From the NCBI GenBank assembly GCA_015999985.1, contig JAECRA010000005.1, positions 1 to 64,000 of the forward strand: DNA of 64,000 bases, read 5' to 3'. This DNA is from Comamonadaceae bacterium (GTDB taxonomy: Bacteria > Pseudomonadota > Gammaproteobacteria > Burkholderiales > Burkholderiaceae_C). Below the pieces are notes generated by a model, which made no database searches, was not told where the DNA came from, and saw only the letters and a program-made list of their open reading frames with translations. Position numbers and translations under genes: made by a program. Below, one piece after another: positions 47,134-55,640 of this stretch (positions within the stretch are counted from its first letter, which is position 1; each line of letters begins with the position of its first letter).

Positions 47134-47153
47134 AGTTGACGTTAACGTCAACT
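47134..47153. promoter_or_regulatory. 20-bp perfect palindrome, probable LiuR operator
   Basis: AGTTGACGTTAACGTCAACT is a perfect 20-bp palindrome in the divergent gap between the MBL and MerR genes. It resembles the TTGACG-type operators reported for LiuR regulators. On the plus strand TTGACG (47136-47141) is 19 bases from CATTTT (47161-47166), the long spacing used by MerR-family promoters. Confidence 0.75.
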
Positions 47154-47228
47154 GCACAACCATTTTAGTGAGAGATCACTTTTTTTGCTGCGCACAGGCG
47201 ACAGCCATCCGCCCTGCCAAGTTTCGCC

Positions 47229-47654
47229 ATGACTTTGACCACTTTTTCTATCAGCGATCTGGCGCGGGAGTTCGATCTGACTCCGCGTGCCATGCGTTTT
47301 TACGAAGACATGGGCCTTTTGCAACCGGGGCGCTCGGGCTCCGGGGGGCGCACGCGCATCTACACCGCACGTGATCGCACGCGCCTGAAGCTCACTCTGC
47401 GCGCCAAGCGCCTTGGTTTGTCGCTGACAGAGGCCAAAGACCTTATCGACATGTATGACAGCCCGCGTGATACCGGTCCGCAACTGGAAAAATTCCTGAG
47501 CGTATTGTCCGATCACCGTGCGCACTTGGAGGCTCAGTTGGCGGAGTTGCAGGCAACCCTTGCAGAAGTCGCTGAACACGAAAAAGAAGCGCGAGCGCTT
47601 TTGGCGGGCAATAAGAAGCGCTCTGCCAGCACCGCATCGAAATCGAAAAAATGA
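47229..47654 (+). CDS. liuR: MerR-family regulator of branched-chain catabolism (LiuR-type)
   Basis: The 141-residue product has a MerR winged helix (ISDLAREFDLTPRAMRFYEDMGLL, about residues 8-31). A coiled-coil dimerisation helix (about 85-125) and a basic tail follow. Unlike metal sensors it has no cysteines. The flanking isovaleryl-CoA dehydrogenase and the 20-bp operator just upstream identify it as LiuR-like, controlling leucine/isovalerate degradation. Its stop overlaps the thioesterase ATG (ATGA). Confidence 0.88.
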   Translation: MTLTTFSISDLAREFDLTPRAMRFYEDMGLLQPGRSGSGGRTRIYTARDRTRLKLTLRAKRLGLSLTEAKDLIDMYDSPRDTGPQLEKFLSVLSDHRAHLEAQLAELQATLAEVAEHEKEARALLAGNKKRSASTASKSKK

Positions 47655-48085
47655 CAACGTCAGGCAACCACCACGACCGTGTGACTGCGAGCTTGGCGCG
47701 CCAGGGCATGATGCGCCATCTCGGTGCCGAGCTACGGCACGTTGAGCCCGGGTTGGTCGAACTCTGGCTACCTTATTCCGATAAAGTCACACAGCAGCAA
47801 GATGGCTTTCATGGTGGCGCCATGGGCGCAGTGGCCGATGTCGCCGGCGGCTACGCGGGTCTGACCGTGGCTGCTGAAGGCATGGAGGTCGTCACGGTTG
47901 AATACAAGATCAATTTTCTCGCGAGCTTCAAGGGCGGCGCCCTGCGCGCAATCGGGAAGGTGACCAAACCCGGCAAACGGCTCATCATCACGACCGCTGA
48001 GGTGATTCATGTTGCCGATGATGGAAAAGAGTCTGCCTGCGCCTTGATGCAGCAGACGTTGATGCCTGTTCCCAAAACCTTCTAG
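47651..48085 (+). CDS. PaaI-family hotdog thioesterase
   Basis: The 144-residue product has the hotdog-fold thioesterase pattern QDGFHGGAMGAVADVAGGYAG (about residues 52-72) and VTVEYKINFLASFKGG, as in PaaI-like acyl-CoA thioesterases. It probably hydrolyses short or branched acyl-CoAs, relieving CoA trapping during leucine breakdown. It is translationally coupled to liuR. About 390 bases of repeats separate it from the dehydrogenase gene. Confidence 0.9.
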   Translation: MTTSGNHHDRVTASLARQGMMRHLGAELRHVEPGLVELWLPYSDKVTQQQDGFHGGAMGAVADVAGGYAGLTVAAEGMEVVTVEYKINFLASFKGGALRAIGKVTKPGKRLIITTAEVIHVADDGKESACALMQQTLMPVPKTF

Positions 48086-48093
48086 TGTCATGA

Positions 48094-48373
48094 AGCACCC
48101 CCTGATGAAGGTAAGGCACCCCCTGATGAAGGTACGGCACCCCCTGAGTCGCTGTCGCGCCTTCCCCCTCTCTCCATGGGAGGGGGACAACGCCAATGGC
48201 CGGCACAGGTCCGTCCATGGCGTCCCGCGCATGGCCTGCTCCGCGGCCGTGGTGGAAAAGGCACCCCCTGAGTCGCTGTCGCACCTTCCCCCCTCTCTCT
48301 TTGGGAGGGGGACAACGCCAATGGCCGACGCAGGTCCGTCCATGGCGTTCCCCGCTTGGCCTGCTCCGCGGCC
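48094..48373 (+). repeat. Tandem intergenic repeat: two complete and two partial units
   Basis: Two nearly identical units of 113-114 bases (48136-48248 and 48260-48373) begin GGCACCCCCTGAGTCGCTGTCGC and end CTGCTCCGCGGCC. They differ at only a few positions, including one extra C in the second. Ahead of them are two partial heads ending TGATGAAGGTA (48094-48113 and 48115-48134). Each unit contains an internal C-rich/G-rich inverted repeat (CCCCCTCTC with GGGAGGGGG). This looks like the dispersed intergenic element abundant in Comamonadaceae genomes. The rest of 48086-48479 holds only the ribosome-binding site of the next gene (AAAGGAG). Confidence 0.85.
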
Positions 48374-48479
48374 CTTGATGGGAAAGACACGCTGTGGAGC
48401 GACAAACCCCTTGCTTCGCCGCCTCACGCGATCTGACAACCTAGATGATTCGACAATTCGCTTTTAAAGGAGACACAAC

Positions 48480-49661
48480 ATGAGCAATTTACCTGGCCTG
48501 GACTTTCAGCTTGGAGAAGACATCGACGCCCTTCGGGACGCCGTTCGTTCGTTTGCCGAGGCCGAAATTGCGCCTCGGGCTGCGGAAGTCGATCGAAGCG
48601 ACCAGTTTCCTATGGATCTATGGCCCAAGATGGGCGAATTAGGGGTGCTGGGCATTACCGTGCCCGAGGAGTATGGCGGTGCCAACATGGGTTACCTGGC
48701 GCACATGATCGCGATGGAGGAGATCAGCCGTGCCAGCGCCTCCATTGGCCTCAGCTACGGCGCACACAGCAATCTCTGTGTCAACCAGATCAAGCGCAAC
48801 GGTAGCCCGGAGCAGAAGGCAAAATTCCTTCCCAAGCTGATCAGCGGCGAGCACGTTGGCGCACTCGCCATGAGCGAGCCAGGTGCGGGCAGCGACGTCC
48901 TCAGCATGAAACTGAAAGCGGAAGACAAGGGGGGGTTCTACCTGCTGAACGGCACCAAGATGTGGATCACCAACGGTCCTGACGCCGACACCATGGTGGT
49001 CTACGCAAAAACAGAGCCTGAACTGGGTGCGCGGGGCGTCACGGCCTTCCTCGTCGAGAAAGGCATGAAGGGCTTTTCCACAGCACAGAAGCTGGACAAA
49101 CTGGGCATGCGCGGCAGCCACACCGGCGAGATGGTGTTCGAGAATGTCGAAGTGCCCGCACAAAACGTTCTTGGTGGCCTGAACCAGGGCGCCAAGGTGC
49201 TGATGAGCGGGCTGGACTATGAGCGTGCCGTGCTGGCTGGCGGGCCTGTGGGCATCATGCAGGCGGTCATGGACAACGTCGTGCCTTACATCCATGATCG
49301 CAAGCAATTTGGCCAAAGCATTGGAGAATTCCAACTGGTGCAGGGTAAAGTCGCCGACATGTACACCGTGCTGCAGGCCGGTCGCGCGTTTCTCTATACC
49401 ATCGGCAAGAACCTGGACGCATTGGGCGCTGAGCATGTGCGTCAAGTGCGCAAGGACTGCGCGTCGGTGATTCTCTGGACTGCTGAGCAAGCGACCCGAA
49501 TGGCCAGCGACGGCATTCAGCTCTTCGGAGGTAATGGCTACATCAATGAGTACCCGCTCGGCCGCCTGTGGCGCGATGCCAAACTCTACGAAATCGGTGC
49601 CGGCACCAGCGAAGTTCGCCGCATGCTCATAGGCCGGGAGCTGTTTGCCGAAACCATGTGA
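48480..49661 (+). CDS. liuA: Isovaleryl-CoA dehydrogenase
   Basis: This FAD enzyme oxidises isovaleryl-CoA to 3-methylcrotonyl-CoA in leucine catabolism and feeds electrons to ETF. The 393-residue product has the acyl-CoA dehydrogenase segments [18 protein letters not shown] and [17 protein letters not shown]. The catalytic glutamate is E248 in [12 protein letters not shown], the distinctive position of isovaleryl-CoA dehydrogenases rather than the C-terminal YEGTS site. AAAGGAG precedes the ATG. It lies near liuR, although the methylcrotonyl-CoA carboxylase genes are not in the window. Confidence 0.95.
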   Translation: MSNLPGLDFQLGEDIDALRDAVRSFAEAEIAPRAAEVDRSDQFPMDLWPKMGELGVLGITVPEEYGGANMGYLAHMIAMEEISRASASIGLSYGAHSNLCVNQIKRNGSPEQKAKFLPKLISGEHVGALAMSEPGAGSDVLSMKLKAEDKGGFYLLNGTKMWITNGPDADTMVVYAKTEPELGARGVTAFLVEKGMKGFSTAQKLDKLGMRGSHTGEMVFENVEVPAQNVLGGLNQGAKVLMSGLDYERAVLAGGPVGIMQAVMDNVVPYIHDRKQFGQSIGEFQLVQGKVADMYTVLQAGRAFLYTIGKNLDALGAEHVRQVRKDCASVILWTAEQATRMASDGIQLFGGNGYINEYPLGRLWRDAKLYEIGAGTSEVRRMLIGRELFAETM

Positions 49662-49689
49662 TTTTCTTTTATCCGCTACCTTTTCAAAT

Positions 49690-50376
49690 ATGGCCTCAAA
49701 ACTGCAACACCTGATCGACAAGAACCGTGAATGGGCCGAACGTGTCGAACTGGAGACCCCGGGCTTTTTCAAGAACCTGGCGGCTCAGCAATCACCCAAA
49801 TATTTGTGGATCGGTTGCTCCGACAGCCGCGTCCCCGCCAACCAGGTCATTGGCCTGGCCCCTGGGGAGGTGTTTGTGCATCGGAATGTGGCCAATGTGG
49901 TGGTGCACTCGGATCTGAATGCCCTGTCAGTGATTCAATTCGCTGTCGATGTGCTCAAGGTGGAGCACATCATGGTGGTCGGGCACTACGGCTGCGGCGG
50001 CGTACTGGCGGTACTGCATGAAAAGCGCGTGGGCCTGGCCGACAACTGGCTGCGCCACGTGCAAGACGTGAAAATGCGCCACCGTGGCCGCTTGATGCAC
50101 CTTTGCAATCAGGAGCAGGAAGACACGCTGTGCGAGGTCAACGTGATCGAGCAGGTGGGCAACGTGGCCCAATCCAACGTGCTGCAAGATGCCTGGGCGA
50201 GGGGGCAGGCGGTGTCGGTGCATGGCTGGTGCTACGGTTTGAAGGATGGGCATGTCAAGGACCTGGGCGTGACCATGTCAAACTCGGAAGAAGTGGTGGA
50301 TGTGTTTCGCAATGCCATCAAACGGTATCCGCGCGCGCCGGGCGAAACCGCCACGTCGACCGATCTCCATCTCTGA
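49690..50376 (+). CDS. can: Beta-class carbonic anhydrase
   Basis: The enzyme interconverts CO2 and bicarbonate in the cytoplasm. The 228-residue product has the zinc ligands C43 (CSDSRVPANQ), H99 and C102 (HYGCGG), with D45 and R47 as the catalytic dyad. The longer frame to 49645 overlaps the dehydrogenase stop and has no family support, so the ATG at 49690 is used. It follows the isovaleryl-CoA dehydrogenase by 28 bases and may supply bicarbonate to the biotin carboxylases of the same pathway. Confidence 0.94.
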   Translation: MASKLQHLIDKNREWAERVELETPGFFKNLAAQQSPKYLWIGCSDSRVPANQVIGLAPGEVFVHRNVANVVVHSDLNALSVIQFAVDVLKVEHIMVVGHYGCGGVLAVLHEKRVGLADNWLRHVQDVKMRHRGRLMHLCNQEQEDTLCEVNVIEQVGNVAQSNVLQDAWARGQAVSVHGWCYGLKDGHVKDLGVTMSNSEEVVDVFRNAIKRYPRAPGETATSTDLHL

Positions 50377-50397
50377 AATAGGCAAAAGCGTGAGGCC

Positions 50398-52302
50398 ATG
50401 CCGGCGATAGTGCTCGATTCCCCATCGGCCCGTGACATTGCACAGGCCATGGTCGATGGCTTCAATCGCCACTATCGCTTGTTTCGAACCGAATCCGCGC
50501 GGGCGAAGCATCGGTTTGAAACCTGCGACTGGCATGGTCAGCAGCGCGCGCAGCGCGAACGCATAGAGTTCTACGACCTGCGCGTGCGGGAATGCCAACG
50601 CCGCCTGGAGCGTGAGTTCAAGGCGGGTGAGCAGCCCATGGCAACCTGGCAGCAAATCAAGTTGCACTACATAGGTATGCTGGTGTCACACAAGCAGCCA
50701 GAGTTGGCCGAGACCTTTTTCAACTCGGTGACGACCAAGATCCTTCACCGCAGCTATTTCCACAACGACTTCATCTTCGTTCGACCGGCCATCAGCACGG
50801 AATACATGGAGACTGATGATCCCAAGGCCAAGACCACCTACCAGGCTTTCTACCCTGAAGTGCACCGGCTTGAAGACGCGGTGCGCACGGTTTTTGAATC
50901 CTTTGGCTTGCGCGTCGTTTTCGAGGACGCAGCGCGTGATGCCCGCTATGTAGCCAGCGCACTGCGAAGGGAACTGGGTGACAGCCGGCCGAGACCGAAT
51001 TTTCAGATCCAGGTGCTTTCCAGCCTGTTCTACCGCAACAAAGGCGCTTACCTGGTGGGCAAGGTGATCAACGGTTTTCGAGAGATACCGTTCGCGCTGC
51101 CCATCCTTCACCGGCGGCCGGGCACCGTGTTTGTGGACGCAGCCTTGTTTGGAGAAGAAGACCTCCTGCTGCTATTTTCTTTCTCGCGTGCCTATTTCAT
51201 GGTCGACATGGAGATTCCGTCGGCCTATGTGCAGTTCTTGCGCAGCCTCATGCCGCGCAAGCCACGTGCAGAGATCTATAACGCCCTGGGCCTGGCCAAA
51301 CAAGGCAAGAACCTCTTTTATCGCGACCTGCTCTGGCATTTGCGTCACAGCTCCGACAAATTCCGTATTGCACCTGGCATCAAGGGCATGGTCATGCTGG
51401 TGTTCGACCTGCCGAGCTTCCCGTACGTCTTCAAGATCATCAAGGATTTCTATCCTCCGCCCAAGGAAACCACACGAGAGCAGGTTCGGGCCAAGTACAA
51501 GCTTGTCAAACACCATGACCGCGTGGGTCGGATGGCAGATACCATGGAGTTTTCTCTGCTTGCATTTCCGCGCGATAGATTCGAGGACGCGTTGATCGCG
51601 GAGATTGAAAAGCACGTGCCCAGCCAACTCGAAATCTCTGATCGTGATGGCGATGGCGAGACTGAAGTCATCATCGCCCATGCCTACATTGAGCGGCGCA
51701 TGATCCCGCTCAACCTGTATCTGCAGGAAGCTATCGAAAGCAACGCCAAGGATGCCGCCGGGTCTGCCCAGTTGGAGCACGCCGTGATCGAATACGGCAA
51801 CGCCATCAAAGATCTGGTCGCTGCGAATATCTTTCCGGGAGACATGCTCTGGAAGAACTTCGGTGTCACGCGCCACGGCAAGGTGGTTTTCTACGACTAC
51901 GACGAGATCGAGTACGTCACTGACTGCAATTTTCGCCGCGTGCCAGCTCCGCGCAATGAAGAAGACGAAATGAGTGGAGAGATCTGGTACAGCGTCGCCA
52001 AGGGCGATGTGTTTCCCGAGACCTTCGGTCCTTTCCTTCTGGGACATCCGCGCGTGCGCGAAGCTTTTATGCGCCACCATGCTGATTTGCTGGAAGCTGA
52101 TTTTTGGCAACAGAACAAAGAGCGTATCCAGCGTGGTGAGGTGATTGACTTCTACCCCTATGGCATACACCGGCGTTTCGATGTCAATGAGGGAGCCTGG
52201 GGCGCCTCGGAATTGGCTGACCCCGCGGCAGCGAGTTCTGAGACCCCAGCGGATCAGCCTGACATGTCCGCACCAATGACAGCGGGGGAGCCTCCTGAAT
52301 GA
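50398..52302 (+). CDS. aceK: Isocitrate dehydrogenase kinase/phosphatase
   Basis: AceK switches isocitrate dehydrogenase off and on by phosphorylation and so divides carbon between the TCA cycle and the glyoxylate shunt. The 634-residue product has the AceK regulatory domain (about 1-310) and the kinase-like domain (about 320-590), with [20 protein letters not shown] and [15 protein letters not shown] typical of the active site. A C-terminal tail of about 40 residues rich in Pro, Ala and Ser is extra. It lies 21 bases after can and is followed by a hairpin. No aceA or aceB is nearby. Confidence 0.95.
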   Translation: MPAIVLDSPSARDIAQAMVDGFNRHYRLFRTESARAKHRFETCDWHGQQRAQRERIEFYDLRVRECQRRLEREFKAGEQPMATWQQIKLHYIGMLVSHKQPELAETFFNSVTTKILHRSYFHNDFIFVRPAISTEYMETDDPKAKTTYQAFYPEVHRLEDAVRTVFESFGLRVVFEDAARDARYVASALRRELGDSRPRPNFQIQVLSSLFYRNKGAYLVGKVINGFREIPFALPILHRRPGTVFVDAALFGEEDLLLLFSFSRAYFMVDMEIPSAYVQFLRSLMPRKPRAEIYNALGLAKQGKNLFYRDLLWHLRHSSDKFRIAPGIKGMVMLVFDLPSFPYVFKIIKDFYPPPKETTREQVRAKYKLVKHHDRVGRMADTMEFSLLAFPRDRFEDALIAEIEKHVPSQLEISDRDGDGETEVIIAHAYIERRMIPLNLYLQEAIESNAKDAAGSAQLEHAVIEYGNAIKDLVAANIFPGDMLWKNFGVTRHGKVVFYDYDEIEYVTDCNFRRVPAPRNEEDEMSGEIWYSVAKGDVFPETFGPFLLGHPRVREAFMRHHADLLEADFWQQNKERIQRGEVIDFYPYGIHRRFDVNEGAWGASELADPAAASSETPADQPDMSAPMTAGEPPE

Positions 52303-52318
52303 CCGCTGCTGCACTAAT

Positions 52319-52338
52319 GGGTGTGAGATTTCACACCC
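52319..52338 (+). terminator. Hairpin after aceK, possible terminator
   Basis: GGGTGTGA (52319-52326) pairs perfectly with TCACACCC (52331-52338) around the loop GATT. Only a short T-rich run (CTCGTTTAG) follows, so termination may be incomplete. The same gap carries the direct repeat CGTTTAGCC twice (from about 52341). Confidence 0.5.
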
Positions 52339-52426
52339 CTCGTTTAGCCACAACCCTGCGTTTAGCCGGCTGACTCTTTAAATAGCCAGCTAGAGAATCT
52401 TTTCATCTTCGTCCAAGGAAACAACC

Positions 52427-53608
52427 ATGTCAGACCCCATCGTCATCGTATCTGCGGTTCGCACTCCCATGGGGAGCTTTCAAGGCGATTTCACCAATCT
52501 GTCTGCCAACGATCTGGGAGGCGTCGCCATCAAGGCTGCCGTCGAACGTGCAGGCATTTCGCCAGAGCTCGTGACCGAGGTTCTCTTTGGCAACTGCCTG
52601 ATCGCCGGGCAGGGCCAGGCACCTGCCAGACAAGCTGCGTTCAAGGGGGGCCTTCCTAAAAGCGCAGGTGCTGTTACCTTGAGCAAGATGTGCGGATCAG
52701 GTATGCGCGCGGCCATGTTCGCCCACGACATGCTGGCAGCTGGTTCGCACGACGTTCTGGTGGCCGGAGGTATGGAAAGCATGACGGGCGCGCCCTATCT
52801 GCTGCAGAAGGGCCGCGGCGGCTATCGCATGGGCCACGACAAAGTGTTTGACCACATGATGCTGGATGGACTGGAAGACGCCTACGAGCCTGGGCGCAGC
52901 ATGGGCACCTTCGGTGAAGATTGCGCCTCCAAATATGATTTCACGCGTGAGCAACAGGACGCCTTTGCCGTGGCCAGCGTGCAGCGTGCGCAACAGGCTA
53001 TCAAGGCTGGTTCATTCAAGGAAGAAATTGCACCAGTGACTGTGAAAGATAGAAAGGGCGAGCGCGTCGTTGACACTGATGAGGGGCCGGGCCGCATCAA
53101 TGTTGACAAGATTCCCAGCCTGAAGCCCGCTTTCAAGAAAGACGGCACCGTCACAGCCGCCAGCAGCTCCAGCATCAATGATGGTGCGGCAGCCATGGTC
53201 CTGATGCGCGAATCTACCGCCCGGGAACTGGGGTGTACGCCGTTGGCCCGCATCGTCAGCCATGCCACCCACGCGCAGGAGCCTGAGTGGTTTGCCACTG
53301 CGCCTATCGGTGCGACCGAGAAAGCTCTCAAGAAGGCCGGTTGGCAGGTCAATGAGGTCGATCTCTGGGAAGTCAATGAAGCCTTTGCCGTCGTGCCTAT
53401 GGCGCTCATGCACGATCTGAAAGTGCCTCACGAAAAAGTTAACGTCAATGGAGGTGCTTGTGCGCTGGGCCATCCTATCGGGGCCAGTGGCGCTCGCATC
53501 ATGGTCACCTTGATGTACGCGTTGAAGGCCAGAGGCTTGAAAAAGGGTTTGGCCACGCTTTGCATCGGTGGCGGCGAAGCCACGGCTGTCGCCTTGGAAA
53601 TGCTTTGA
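52427..53608 (+). CDS. Acetyl-CoA C-acyltransferase (thiolase)
   Basis: This thiolase cleaves 3-ketoacyl-CoAs or condenses acetyl-CoA. The 393-residue product has the acyl-accepting cysteine in SKMCGSGMRAAM, the GGACALGHPIGASGAR signature with its catalytic histidine, and the second cysteine in CIGGGEA. Its size and sequence fit the biosynthetic/degradative acetoacetyl-CoA thiolase group. The leucine pathway ends in acetoacetate and acetyl-CoA, so it can finish the pathway begun by the dehydrogenase upstream. AAGGAA precedes the ATG. Confidence 0.93.
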   Translation: MSDPIVIVSAVRTPMGSFQGDFTNLSANDLGGVAIKAAVERAGISPELVTEVLFGNCLIAGQGQAPARQAAFKGGLPKSAGAVTLSKMCGSGMRAAMFAHDMLAAGSHDVLVAGGMESMTGAPYLLQKGRGGYRMGHDKVFDHMMLDGLEDAYEPGRSMGTFGEDCASKYDFTREQQDAFAVASVQRAQQAIKAGSFKEEIAPVTVKDRKGERVVDTDEGPGRINVDKIPSLKPAFKKDGTVTAASSSSINDGAAAMVLMRESTARELGCTPLARIVSHATHAQEPEWFATAPIGATEKALKKAGWQVNEVDLWEVNEAFAVVPMALMHDLKVPHEKVNVNGGACALGHPIGASGARIMVTLMYALKARGLKKGLATLCIGGGEATAVALEML

Positions 53609-53724
53609 CCTTGCCACTTGCAAGCTCACGCATTTAAGGTGACAAGCTTCCCTGGGAACCAAGGCATGCGTTTGAGTCCTCACCTTGGTGCCTGTCGATA
53701 GTCGAATGCGAAGGGGATTCCATC

Positions 53725-54408
53725 GTGTCCACCGTTTTGATCATAGGAGCCTCTCGAGGCATCGGCTACGAACTGGCTGAACAATATGCCCAGGAGGGCG
53801 CGCGTGTCATCGCCACGGCGCGAGACGAACCGGGTCTGGCCAGGCTGAGAGATATCGGATGCGAGGCGCTCAAGCTGGATGTCACCAATCCAGCCAGTGT
53901 GAGCGGCCTCTCTTGGCAACTCGACGGCGAGAGGCTTGACATAGCCTGGCAGGTGGCCGGCGTCATATGCAACCGCACCAATGCACTGACACCGCCTACT
54001 CAGCAGGAGTTCGATCGCGTCATGCATGCCAATGTGCTGGGCCCCATGCAGGTCATCCCTCAGGTGGCTCCTATGGTGGAGTCCAGTAAAGCCCCAGGCG
54101 GCGGACGTTTTGGCTTCATTAGTAGCGAGATGGGGCATATTGGTAGCGTGAGTAGTTCGGGTGCGTGGCTGTACCGTGTAAGCAAGTCTGCACTCAATAT
54201 GGCCATGGCCTCAGCGCGCCATAGCTATGCCCAAGCCACCTTCGTCTCGTTTCACCCAGGGTGGGTGCGGACGGCGATGGGCGGTGAGTCCGCACCCGTC
54301 ACCGTGCAAGCCAGTGCTGCTGGCCTGCGCAGGTCGCTGGCCGATGCGACGCGTGACGATAGCGGATCATTCATGCGCTATGACGGCACCCAAATCGCAG
54401 GCTGGTAA
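53725..54408 (+). CDS. Short-chain dehydrogenase/reductase
   Basis: The 227-residue product has the cofactor-binding GASRGIG at the N-terminus, a serine in GFISSEMG and the catalytic pair YRVSK (WLYRVSKSALNMA). SDRs of this compact type use NAD(P)H, and the substrate cannot be told. The start is a GTG at 53725 behind AAGGGGA. It follows the thiolase and may belong to the same catabolic set, as is common in this group. It converges with a lipoprotein gene. Confidence 0.88.
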   Translation: MSTVLIIGASRGIGYELAEQYAQEGARVIATARDEPGLARLRDIGCEALKLDVTNPASVSGLSWQLDGERLDIAWQVAGVICNRTNALTPPTQQEFDRVMHANVLGPMQVIPQVAPMVESSKAPGGGRFGFISSEMGHIGSVSSSGAWLYRVSKSALNMAMASARHSYAQATFVSFHPGWVRTAMGGESAPVTVQASAAGLRRSLADATRDDSGSFMRYDGTQIAGW

Positions 54409-54430
54409 GCAGGCAGCCTGGAGCGCGAGC

Positions 54431-55291
54431 TTATTTGGGCGTGAACGTGATTTTTGTGGCGAGAATTTGGGCACTTCCTGGCTGCTGGCTGTTCTGTAAC
54501 ACAAGCTTGAGCTCCTGCCCGCGGTAAGGACCATCGGCCGCAATCCACTGCTCGCTGAGTTGAGTGAAACCTGAGCCGTCCGGATAAACCACTTGGCTAG
54601 AGCCTGAAAACCTACACGCGTTAATGGTTCCCATCGGGGTGCTGATGGCCTCACGTCCCACATAGGTGATTTTTGAGGTAACCGTTTCTTCATGGCGAAT
54701 CTCATCGTTCACACCCTGAACCGTTTTCACAACGGTTGTCGACTCCGTCGTTTCACCGGGGTTCATGGCCACAGGTCGCACGATGGGAGGCTCATTGGTC
54801 TTGCGGCCGTACTTGGGATCCGCGTTTTCATTGCCATTGCGGGAGCCGTAGCGGATCTCCTTGCCGTCCACCAGATCCATATACTGTCTCTCTTCACCTA
54901 TCGTCCCTGTGGCATAGATGAAACTCGATTGAACGAATCGGATGGGCCTGGCATTGGCAAATGATTCGCGCGGGCCGGTGGTCGTGGTAACTCGGGTTTT
55001 GAAGACCCGACCGTTTGGATCGATCGCGTCCAACTCAACTACAGATACGGTGCCTTCGCGATAGGTCGATTCATTGAAACATGCGGCTGAGCTTGTTCCT
55101 GGCTGAGGGGTGGTGCCAGGGTTGCTTCCAGGGCCACTGTCATCGCCGCCGTCGCTAGCACCACCGCCGCAGGCCGTCAGGCAAGCGATGGCGGTGGCTG
55201 CCAGAAAAAACTTCGCTGTTTGCCCGATGGGGCGCTTGCTAGCGACCGGAGTCACTAATTGGAGGGAAAGAGGGCGTAGGTCAAGGCGCAT
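54431..55291 (-). CDS. Secreted lipoprotein of unknown function
   Basis: The 286-residue product starts at the ATG at 55291 behind GGAG. Its signal sequence ends in the lipobox LTAC, followed by a Gly/Ser/Asp/Pro-rich linker (CGGGASDGGDDSGPGSNPG), as in surface or outer-membrane lipoproteins. The mature part is beta-rich with repeated KTRVTTTTG- and TTVVKTVQG-like strands and two cysteines. I do not recognise the family. The frame runs upstream to 55594, but those codons cross a repeat-bearing intergenic region. It lies beside a second lipoprotein on the same strand. Confidence 0.78.
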   Translation of the reverse strand: MRLDLRPLSLQLVTPVASKRPIGQTAKFFLAATAIACLTACGGGASDGGDDSGPGSNPGTTPQPGTSSAACFNESTYREGTVSVVELDAIDPNGRVFKTRVTTTTGPRESFANARPIRFVQSSFIYATGTIGEERQYMDLVDGKEIRYGSRNGNENADPKYGRKTNEPPIVRPVAMNPGETTESTTVVKTVQGVNDEIRHEETVTSKITYVGREAISTPMGTINACRFSGSSQVVYPDGSGFTQLSEQWIAADGPYRGQELKLVLQNSQQPGSAQILATKITFTPK

Positions 55292-55549
55292 AAAAGTCTC
55301 CAAGGAAAATACCGGGGGGGAAGATAGAAGGCTTTTTCGGGTGCGCGTCATGCGCTGGCGGGCGGGTATCAAGTTGCCCTGAGTGGAATCAAGCAGTTCA
55401 TCACCACCGTGAAAATTGGCCACGCAGCGGTGCGCACAAGGTGTCAACGCACAATGAGTGAGGCCGCGCGCGTTGTCATTTTCTAACTGCATGGGCTCAT
55501 AAGGTGCGAATGAATCAGGCGTGCTCGAAAGGGCCGTCAAAACCCACCC

Positions 55550-55612
55550 GATCAAGGCGCAACGCGCAGCCGTAGCTTGTGCTACGGAGAGCATTTGTTA
55601 CGCGGAGCTGGG
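55550..55612 (-). repeat. Palindromic repeat in the gap between two lipoprotein genes
   Basis: An inner perfect stem CCGTAGC (55570-55576) and GCTACGG (55581-55587) with a TTGT loop is nested in outer arms GCGCAAC (55557-55563) and GTTACGC (55597-55603) with one mismatch. No T-run follows. The form is that of a dispersed palindromic (REP-like) element. The remainder of the 349-base gap 55292-55640 shows no gene that I can support. Confidence 0.5.
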
Positions 55613-55640
55613 AGGGCATGAGGGGTTTGTTCCCACCTTC

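Noticed and set aside
48094-48373. Repeats between liuR and liuA considered as a CRISPR array
   Set aside because: Units are adjacent copies of one 113-base sequence with no unique spacers of constant length and no cas genes.
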